A stretch of DNA of 22,027 bases from a virus: positions 1 through 22,027 of the IMG/VR virus record IMGVR_UViG_3300005288_000115; one strand, written 5' to 3'. Within the stretch, counting starts at the first letter, position 1; each line of letters starts with the position of its first letter. Under the pieces are notes generated by a model. That model was not told the DNA's origin. It worked only from the letters and a program-made list of their open reading frames with translations, and made no database searches. Positions 13,134 to 17,810 of the stretch are shown here, one piece after another. The translations under genes and the position numbers were made by a program.

Positions 13134-13357
13134 GCCGGCGGCGGTTGAGCACTGAGGCGCTCGGGCGTATCGGGACGCTGCTCGCGCTGGCCTACCTGTT
13201 CGCCATGCCGGTGCTGTTCGTGGTGGTGGAGCTCCTCGCGGTGCAAGCACTCGGGGCGGGGTCCTGGCTGGCGTGGGCTCTGCTGGTCATCGTGGTCTGG
13301 AACGTGTGGGTCCTGAGCCTTCGGGCGTGGCAGCTCGCGCGGGTGGTCAAGCCGTGA
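13130..13357 (+). CDS. Small membrane protein, 75 aa, two transmembrane segments
   Basis: GTG 13130 overlaps the previous stop (GTGA). After a basic start (MSRRRLSTEALGRIG) come two membrane helices, LLALAYLFAMPVLFVVVELL and WLAWALLVIVVWNVWVLSL, then a basic tail (RAWQLARVVKP). Both ends are predicted cytoplasmic. Function is unknown; it is early in the gene order rather than in a lysis cassette, so holin activity is not supported. Confidence 0.7.
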   Translation: MSRRRLSTEALGRIGTLLALAYLFAMPVLFVVVELLAVQALGAGSWLAWALLVIVVWNVWVLSLRAWQLARVVKP

Positions 13358-13530
13358 CGGCCACGGAGTTCCTCGCGGACTACGCGGCGAGGTCGCGGAC
13401 GACTCCGGAGGCGCTGACGGCGGCCGGGCGGGTAGTGGTGGCCTGTGAATGCGGGTGGGGTTACTGCGAGGGCTGGGTCGTCGTGCCGGCGGAGCTCGCG
13501 GCGCGTCCGGTGCGGGTGGCCGGGCTGTGA
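13354..13530 (+). CDS. Small cysteine-motif protein, 58 aa
   Basis: GTG 13354 overlaps the previous stop. The product begins MTATEFLADYAARSRTTPEAL (helical) and then has VVVACECGWGYCEGWVVVP, with a CxCxxxxC cluster in a beta hairpin. This could hold a metal ion or form disulfides. Its stop overlaps the next GTG. No family recognised. Confidence 0.65.
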   Translation: MTATEFLADYAARSRTTPEALTAAGRVVVACECGWGYCEGWVVVPAELAARPVRVAGL

Positions 13531-13742
13531 GCACTAAGGGGCCGGGCCTGGTAGGTAAGTGCCGGTTGTGCCGGTATCCGGTGTGGCTGACTGACGGCGT
13601 GTGGATACATGACGGGGGAATCTCGGCGCGCATGGCTCACGTTTTCGCGGAGTCCATGGGCCGGTTCAATGAGGCGCTAAGGGCAGCGCAAACACAGGAT
13701 GACTACGCTCTCGCGGGTCCGTCGAAAGGTGGGGGAGCATGA
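13527..13742 (+). CDS. Small CxxC protein, 71 aa
   Basis: GTG 13527 overlaps the previous stop. It has GKCRLCRYPVWLTDGVWIHD (11-30), with a CxxC knuckle followed by a histidine, then a helical part (MAHVFAESMGRFNEALRAA). A single zinc knuckle with CxxC...H.H ligands is plausible. No family recognised. The last bases (GGGGGAGC) serve as ribosome site for the next gene. Confidence 0.65.
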   Translation: MSTKGPGLVGKCRLCRYPVWLTDGVWIHDGGISARMAHVFAESMGRFNEALRAAQTQDDYALAGPSKGGGA

Positions 13743-13963
13743 GCGCTGAGGGCTGCCGTTGTGGGGAGAAGATAGCGGACGTTACGCGGGAGGCCGGGGC
13801 TCGGGCCCTGGAAGAAGCGGCGCTGGTGCTGGTCCGGCTGCCATACGTCAAGCCGGGGGCAGCGGGACGCGCGGAGTATGAGCGGGTCCTAGCTGTCCGG
13901 CGGGGCAACGCTGACGAGTGGCTAAAGGAACGGGCTATGAGCATGAGAGCGGGCGAGCTATGA
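13739..13963 (+). CDS. Small hypothetical protein, 74 aa
   Basis: ATG 13739 follows GGGGGAGC and overlaps the previous stop. It starts MSAEGCRCGEKIADV (CxC) and is otherwise a long helical protein rich in Ala, Arg and Glu. No family recognised. Its stop overlaps the next ATG. Confidence 0.7.
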   Translation: MSAEGCRCGEKIADVTREAGARALEEAALVLVRLPYVKPGAAGRAEYERVLAVRRGNADEWLKERAMSMRAGEL

Positions 13964-14154
13964 GCACTGAGGCGGAACCGGTGGTGCTGGTCGATACGGT
14001 AGCTGCCGGGGTAGCTGTCCATGTTGCGGCGGCCACCATACGGGGCTGGAAGCATCGAGGGCTCATCGAGGGCAAGGGCAAGGATACGCGGGGGCGGGTG
14101 CTGTATAGCCTGGCGGACGTGTACAAGGCAGCGGAGACGGTGCGCCGTGGCTAG
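13960..14154 (+). CDS. MerR-like helix-turn-helix DNA-binding protein, 64 aa
   Basis: From ATG 13960 the protein reads as one small winged-helix/MerR-type domain: VDTVAAGVAVHVAAATIRGW (turn and recognition helix), KHRGLIEGKGKDTRGRVLYS (wing) and LADVYKAAETVRRG. Such minimal domains are typical of excisionases and small phage regulators. It is next to last in its operon, just before the structured non-coding stretch. It could regulate late genes or bind the packaging region; both are inference from position. Confidence 0.75.
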   Translation: MSTEAEPVVLVDTVAAGVAVHVAAATIRGWKHRGLIEGKGKDTRGRVLYSLADVYKAAETVRRG

Positions 14155-14311
14155 CGCGTCGTATGAGTGGCACGAGGAGCACAACGGCGGGCCGGCGCTG
14201 CCTATGCAAACGGTTGAGGGCATGACGGCGGACGAGGTGGCCGGCTGGCCTTATTGGGTGAGTGGAGACGACACTGCGCGTAACGTTGCCGGGCGCGTCT
14301 ACTGGGAGTAG
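14147..14311 (+). CDS. Small hypothetical protein, 54 aa
   Basis: GTG 14147 lies eight bases inside the previous gene. The product starts MASASYEWHEEHNGGPALPM and ends ARNVAGRVYWE. It is acidic with many aromatic residues and no recognised family. The start has no strong ribosome site, so it depends on coupling. Its final codons overlap an operator-like palindrome (14297-14313). Confidence 0.6.
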   Translation: MASASYEWHEEHNGGPALPMQTVEGMTADEVAGWPYWVSGDDTARNVAGRVYWE

Positions 14312-14313
14312 TC
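14297..14313. promoter_or_regulatory. Operator-like palindrome, variant copy
   Basis: GTCTACTGGGAGTAGTC has one mismatch in the second half-site (TAGTC for TAGAC) and an inner perfect repeat CTACT-GGG-AGTAG. It covers the last codons of the 54-aa gene and lies at the start of the non-coding stretch, where a promoter or packaging signal for the late module might be. It could also act as a small hairpin. Confidence 0.35.
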
Positions 14314-14354
14314 AAGCGGCCATATTGACAAGACGGCTAGGCATGGTCAACACT

Positions 14355-14393
14355 TACTCGTGGGGATACTCCCGTCGCTCCTGCGGTCGAGTA
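14355..14393 (+). other. Two-tier hairpin
   Basis: An outer stem TACTCG / CGAGTA (14355-14360, 14388-14393) encloses a small GGGA-TAC-TCCC hairpin (14363-14373). The inner part also belongs to a sequence repeated at 14651. Confidence 0.4.
14360..14375 (+). repeat. Direct repeat, copy 1
   Basis: GTGGGGATACTCCCGT matches GTGGGGTACTCCCGT at 14651-14665 except for one inserted A. The two copies flank the hairpin/T-arm stretch and are about 290 bases apart. Confidence 0.5.
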
Positions 14394-14403
14394 TCAACAA
14401 CTT

Positions 14404-14447
14404 AGGGCCCTAGATCGGGCGCGGGGAACCGCTCGGTCTGGGGCCCT
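14404..14447 (+). ncRNA. Long 18-bp hairpin, possible structured RNA
   Basis: AGGGCCCTAGATCGGGCG pairs with CGCTCGGTCTGGGGCCCT over all 18 positions, three of them G-T pairs, around an 8-base loop (CGGGGAAC). G-T pairs are allowed in RNA but break a DNA palindrome, so the structure is probably used as RNA. TTCTC follows, too poor in T for a standard terminator. Terminator, leader RNA or packaging signal remain open. Confidence 0.45.
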
Positions 14448-14521
14448 TCTCAATGTCCGGGATGGTCTGGGACGGGCTGCGGGTGTGTCTCGCGGTGGCT
14501 GCGGCTGAGGGCGCGGCGCTT

Positions 14522-14546
14522 GTGGGTTCGATTCCCACGCTTCCTA
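14522..14546 (+). other. tRNA T-arm-like element without a full cloverleaf
   Basis: GTGGG-TTCGATT-CCCAC is a perfect T-stem and loop with the invariant GGTTCGATTCC box, followed by seven bases (GCTTCCT) and A as in a tRNA 3' end. No matching acceptor strand (AGGAAGC) or normal D and anticodon arms could be found upstream. It may be a tRNA relic, a tRNA 3' end kept as attachment-site homology, or a tRNA mimic. Confidence 0.4.
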
Positions 14547-14609
14547 CTGCGGGCCCTATGTGGTCCGCTCCATGAGGTACGACGTCGGGAACCTTCCACC
14601 CTGGCAGCG

Positions 14610-14640
14610 GGGCCCCTTGGTGCTAAGCACTGAGGGGCCC
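14610..14640 (+). other. 14-bp hairpin sequestering the HNH ribosome site
   Basis: GGGCCCCTTGGTGC pairs with GCACTGAGGGGCCC across 14 positions (two G-T pairs) around the loop TAA. GAGGGG in the 3' arm (14632-14637) is also the best ribosome site for the HNH gene starting at 14647, so the hairpin may hold translation down. Confidence 0.5.
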
Positions 14641-14646
14641 TGTCCT

Positions 14647-14961
14647 ATGGGTGGGGTACTCCCGTTACGGGGGGTGGGGGTAGTGGCTGACTATAGGGGG
14701 AGTCACCAACAGCGGAAGCTGCGGGACGCGTTACGCGCGGAGCGGCGGCCGCGGTGCTGGTTGTGTGGGGAAGCGATCGACTACGACGCGCCGTCTGACT
14801 CGAACGATTCTTTTAGCGCGGACCACATCAAGCCATGGGATACCCACCCAGACTTACGCGCGGACTATGGCAACCTTGCAGCGGCTCACCTCGGATGCAA
14901 CAAAGCAAGAGGGAAGCGGCCACCACCTATCGGGCTCGGTCTGCTCTCGCGTCAATGGTGA
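14647..14961 (+). CDS. HNH endonuclease
   Basis: The protein has RGSHQQRKLRDALRAE, then CWLCGEAIDY, SADHIKPWDTHPDL and YGNLAAAHLGCNKARGKRP. This is a complete HNH site with two CxxC-type zinc ligand pairs, D-H of the first motif, N in the middle and H..CN..R at the end. HNH proteins next to terminase genes are known parts of packaging machines in cos phages and stimulate terminase cutting. ATG 14647 (104 aa) has GAGGGG nine bases upstream. GTG 14683 (92 aa, beginning at ADYRGSH) is nearly as likely, and starts at 14560 or 14572 are possible but run through hairpins. Confidence 0.85.
   Translation: MGGVLPLRGVGVVADYRGSHQQRKLRDALRAERRPRCWLCGEAIDYDAPSDSNDSFSADHIKPWDTHPDLRADYGNLAAAHLGCNKARGKRPPPIGLGLLSRQW
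14651..14665 (+). repeat. Direct repeat, copy 2
   Basis: GTGGGGTACTCCCGT, the partner of 14360-14375. It lies within the first codons of the HNH gene if the ATG at 14647 is used, or just upstream if GTG 14683 is used. Confidence 0.5.
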
Positions 14962-15164
14962 CACGAAAAAAACATTGGTCATGCTCTTGACTTTCGGCCT
15001 GCTCCTCCCCCTGGGGGTAGGGGCGTCTCAATCGCTGTGCATGGGGGCCGGGGACCCGAGTTGCCGGCAGGGAAGGACTCCCCCCTAAGAGGGCAGGGGG
15101 GTCGTGCGCGTGCGCGCGCGTAAGGCGTTCGGCATCTATTCACTATTGACGGTAAGGAATCGGC
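14962..15164. other. Intergenic region between HNH and packaging genes
   Basis: I see no gene in these 203 bases. They contain a C/G hairpin (CCCCC-T-GGGGG near 15007-15017), a second one with six C's (15080-15085) and six G's (15096-15101), and a 20-base alternating purine-pyrimidine tract (15103-15122). A TTGACT box (14987-14992) has no -10 partner. AAGGA at 15154-15158 is the ribosome site of the next gene. A late promoter or cos site would be expected in this general area but is not evident. Confidence 0.5.
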
Positions 15165-15509
15165 ATGCATGACTTCCACAAGGCGGCAGCGGTCCGGGCC
15201 GCGGCGTTCGACGGCGAGCAGGTCGCGGTTGTCTCGGCGACGTTGCCGGCGGCGCAGGATATTTGCGCGGGGCTGGAGGACTGGCTGACCGGCGATCCGG
15301 CCGCGCGCGTCGAAAAGGTGCGGCGGACTAACGGGCACCACTCCATCCAGTTCGCCGGCGGCGGCTCCATCCACTTCCTGTCCTTCCGGTCGCCGGCGCG
15401 GGGCCGGTCCTATGGCCGGATCTTCGTGCCTATCGGGACGAGCGCCGATTACCTCCGCGAGCTGCTGCCGTGCCTGGACGTCTCCGGCGGGCCCTTCGTG
15501 GGGTACTGA
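15165..15509 (+). CDS. Terminase-ATPase-like small protein, 114 aa
   Basis: ATG 15165 follows AAGGAATCGGC. The protein has VAVVSATLPAAQDICAGLEDW (about 20-40), then VEKVRRTNGHHSIQFAGGG and SIHFLSFRSPARGRSYGRIFVP. This order (nucleotide-fold strand, R.TNG..SI.F..GG, F.S...RG) parallels the middle of large terminase ATPase domains, but there is no Walker A and the Walker B acidic pair is missing. It may be a non-catalytic relative, as occurs in other actinobacterial phages. It sits just before the TerS-like and TerL genes, consistent with packaging. Function is inferred. Confidence 0.65.
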   Translation: MHDFHKAAAVRAAAFDGEQVAVVSATLPAAQDICAGLEDWLTGDPAARVEKVRRTNGHHSIQFAGGGSIHFLSFRSPARGRSYGRIFVPIGTSADYLRELLPCLDVSGGPFVGY

Positions 15510-15511
15510 GC

Positions 15512-15826
15512 ATGGACCTCTGGCATACAACCAACGAGGCCATACAAGCCGGCCGGGCCGCCGGAGTCCTTACCGATATGGACGACGGCGCTTGTGCGGT
15601 CCTGCTGAACCTGGCGGAGCGCATGGACGATCCGGACTTCCCAAATATCGACGGGCGTTTCGATAACGTGACGGCCGCGCTTTACCTCAAGGGCTGCGAT
15701 CAATTGGGCCTGACTCCTGCCGGGCGGTCGAGGCTTCCGGAGAAGAAGGAGACTAAGGGTGGCAGGCTCGCGGAGCTCCGGTCGATCCAAGGCGGGAAAA
15801 CAGGGAAAGAAAAGAAGCGAGCCTGA
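15512..15826 (+). CDS. Terminase small subunit-like protein, 104 aa
   Basis: ATG 15512 begins three bases after the previous stop. The protein starts MDLWHTTNEAIQAGRAAGVL, then DGACAVLLNLAERMDD, VTAALYLKGCDQLGLTPAGR and GGRLAELRSIQGGKTGKEKK. The YLK.C..LGLTPAGR...GG.LA.LR pattern is typical of small terminase subunits placed directly before TerL in actinobacterial phages. It overlaps the TerL start by 68 bases. Together with the P27-type gene at 10647 this gives two candidate TerS proteins; gene order favours this one as the partner of TerL. Confidence 0.7.
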   Translation: MDLWHTTNEAIQAGRAAGVLTDMDDGACAVLLNLAERMDDPDFPNIDGRFDNVTAALYLKGCDQLGLTPAGRSRLPEKKETKGGRLAELRSIQGGKTGKEKKRA

Positions 15827-17420
15827 GAAGCTCATGGGGCACGAGGTCCCGCGGATCTTCACACCTCCGCTGCGGAAGCTGACGCCTAAGACTTCGGCGG
15901 GCTTCGCGTGCATTGACTTCGCCGGCGATATTCTCGGCATGGACTTGCTGCCCTGGCAAAAGTGGTTTTTGATTCACGCGCTGGAGCTGCTGCGGGACGG
16001 TAGCTTCCGTTACCGGACGGTCGTCCTGCTGGTGGCTCGGCAGAATGGCAAGAGCACCTTGGCGCAAGTCATGGCGCTGTTCTTCATGTATATCCGGGGC
16101 GCGCGTCTGGTGATCGGCACCGCGCAAAACCTGGACATTGCGGAGGAGGTCTGGGCCGGCGCGGTCGAGATTGCGCAAGAGTGCGCGGACCTCGCGGCGG
16201 AGATAAAGAAGGTCAACCAGACTAACGGCAAAAAGTCGCTGGATCTGGAGACGGGCGAGCGGTACAAGGTGCAGACGGCGAGCCGTCGCGGCGGCCGCGG
16301 CCTGTCCGGGGACCTGATCCTGCTTGACGAGTTGCGCGAGCATCAGAGCTGGGACGCGTGGGGCGCGATCACAAAGACCACGATGGCGCGGGCTATGGCT
16401 ATCATCCTCGCGCTGTCTAACGCGGGGGACGCGTCGAGCATCGTGCTCCGCTACCTGCGGAAAATGGCGCACGCCGGGCTCGGCGATCCTGACGGGATCA
16501 ACGCCGAAATTGGCGGCGACGTCGTAAAGCTCCTGGAGGTCTTGCCGGAGGACGTTGAGGGCATGGACGAGCTGGACGACGATTCCCTCGGGATCTTCGA
16601 GTGGTCCGCTCCTCCTGGCTGCTCCATGGACGACAGGCAAGGGTGGGCCGCGGCTAATCCGTCGCTCGGGTACACAATTACCGAACGTGCCATCAAGGCG
16701 GCGCGCAAAACGGACCCAGAGTGGATTTTCCGTACTGAGGTTTTGTGTCAGTGGAACGACGGCACCACCGAGGGTCCTTTCCCGTCCGGCTCCTGGGAAG
16801 CGGGGGTCGACAAGGATTCGGCCATTCCGGAGGAGTCGCCGGTTACTTACTGCGTGGACACTGAGCACGACCGCTCTCGGTCATTCGTCGGCGTGGCCGG
16901 CCGCCGGCCTGACGGCGGGGTGCACGTCGAGGTCGTGGCGTCTCGCTACGGTATCGGCTGGGTGGTCGATTGGTTCAAGGAGCGGGCCACCCCCGAGTCC
17001 CCTATGCGGGTTGTCCTGCAAGTGCGGGGCGCTCCGGTGGCTGCGCTACTGGAGGACTTGCGCGAGCTCGCGAACGTCGAGGTCGTCGAGTGGGGCGGCG
17101 CGGACCTCGGCGTGGCCTGCGGCAAATTCTTTGACGGCGTGAAAGCTCACCTTTGGGAGCCGGACCTCGCGCAAGAGGAGACAGAGGAGGACCGGCCGGT
17201 CCGTATCTGGCACCTGCCGCAGCCGATTCTGGACCTCGCGGCCGGGACGGCGGTCACTAAGCCGCTGGGTGATGCGTGGGCGTGGAACCGGCAGGGCTCG
17301 CCGTTCGGCGCGGCTCCGCTCATGGCAGTATCCGGCGCGGCGTGGGACGTCCTGCGGCCGGTCGTGCTCACGATTCCTTCGGCCTATGAGGACGAGGACG
17401 CGGGCCTAATGATCGTCTAA
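15759..17420 (+). CDS. Terminase large subunit (HK97-type)
   Basis: A 553-aa protein with an ATPase domain in the first half and a nuclease in the second. Walker A is ARQNGKST (93-100), Walker B is LILLDE (186-191), and RGLSGD precedes it. The RNase-H-like nuclease begins near YCVDTEHDRS with D367, and GDAWAWN near 510 supplies a later acidic residue. The enzyme pumps DNA into the prohead and cuts it. GTG 15759 is preferred because AAGGAGACTAAGG lies directly upstream; ATG 15834 is an alternative that removes a basic, poorly conserved leader. Length is usual for the family. Confidence 0.93.
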   Translation: MAGSRSSGRSKAGKQGKKRSEPEKLMGHEVPRIFTPPLRKLTPKTSAGFACIDFAGDILGMDLLPWQKWFLIHALELLRDGSFRYRTVVLLVARQNGKSTLAQVMALFFMYIRGARLVIGTAQNLDIAEEVWAGAVEIAQECADLAAEIKKVNQTNGKKSLDLETGERYKVQTASRRGGRGLSGDLILLDELREHQSWDAWGAITKTTMARAMAIILALSNAGDASSIVLRYLRKMAHAGLGDPDGINAEIGGDVVKLLEVLPEDVEGMDELDDDSLGIFEWSAPPGCSMDDRQGWAAANPSLGYTITERAIKAARKTDPEWIFRTEVLCQWNDGTTEGPFPSGSWEAGVDKDSAIPEESPVTYCVDTEHDRSRSFVGVAGRRPDGGVHVEVVASRYGIGWVVDWFKERATPESPMRVVLQVRGAPVAALLEDLRELANVEVVEWGGADLGVACGKFFDGVKAHLWEPDLAQEETEEDRPVRIWHLPQPILDLAAGTAVTKPLGDAWAWNRQGSPFGAAPLMAVSGAAWDVLRPVVLTIPSAYEDEDAGLMIV

Positions 17421-17437
17421 CTTTTGGAGGTTTGACC

Positions 17438-17794
17438 GTGGACGTTTTCGCCGGTGTTGTTGGGGCCTTGCTGGTGGCTCTGGTGTTGGTGGCCGGCCGG
17501 CAGCTCGGCGAGTGGCGGGAGCGGCGGCGGCGCGAGTCTGCGCTGGCCCCGCGAGTGTCTGAGAAGTCGCTCGAGGAGCTCGCGGAGTCGGACCCTTGGG
17601 CCGTGGTCTACGCGCGGCGCGTGGTGGTCAACCTCAAGACGGGCCGGGCTATCGACGGGCTGCTGGTCCGGAAGGACGGGCCCCTGTTGTTCCTGAAAAA
17701 CGCGGTCCTCCTGGAGGAGGGCAGCGAGCCGGCGGCGATCGACGGCGAGGCCGTGGTCCACGCGGCTGAAATTGACTTTATTCAAGCACTTTGA
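17438..17794 (+). CDS. Small membrane-anchored head-module protein, 118 aa
   Basis: GTG 17438 has TTTGGAGG seven bases upstream. Residues 3-20 (FAGVVGALLVALVLVAG) form one membrane helix, followed by a basic stretch (REWRERRRR-like, here GEWRERRRRE). The second half has GRAIDGLLVRKDGPLLFLKNAVLLEE and ends AEIDFIQAL. The G.L.R..GPLL.L..AVLLE pattern with a DFIQ end is common in small genes between TerL and portal in actinobacterial phages. The domain looks like a small beta barrel. Its role is unknown. Confidence 0.75.
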   Translation: MDVFAGVVGALLVALVLVAGRQLGEWRERRRRESALAPRVSEKSLEELAESDPWAVVYARRVVVNLKTGRAIDGLLVRKDGPLLFLKNAVLLEEGSEPAAIDGEAVVHAAEIDFIQAL

Positions 17795-17810
17795 GAGGGG
17801 GCGCTAGGTT

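Larger units (their letters stand above)
14312..14646. other. Structured gene-free region before the packaging module
   Basis: No convincing gene lies in these 335 bases. The stretch holds a two-tier hairpin (14355-14393), an 18-bp hairpin (14404-14447), a tRNA-like T-arm (14522-14538) and a 14-bp hairpin (14610-14640). A TTGACA box (14325-14330) has no good -10 partner. Its location directly before the HNH gene and TerL suggests the cos packaging region, a structured leader RNA, or both. The in-frame extension of the HNH gene back to 14560 or 14572 would cover the last part, but I consider that unlikely. Confidence 0.6.

Noticed and set aside
14325-14359. Promoter with a perfect TTGACA box
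   Set aside because: No -10-like sequence occurs 16-18 bases downstream; the box is also one arm of a TTGAC/GTCAA repeat.
14459-14546. A full tRNA gene ending at the T-arm
   Set aside because: The best 5' acceptor candidate (GGGATGG) leaves two mismatches with GCTTCCT, and no proper D-arm or anticodon stem-loop could be drawn in the intervening bases.
14560-14646. N-terminal extension of the HNH protein from GTG 14560 or ATG 14572
   Set aside because: The extension runs through the 14-bp hairpin, has no ribosome site and adds residues not expected in HNH proteins of this type.
17415-17431. Operator half-site GTCTA with a T-rich centre at the end of the TerL gene
   Set aside because: The second half reads GAGGT rather than TAGAC, and the sequence is explained by the stop codon and the ribosome site of the next gene.
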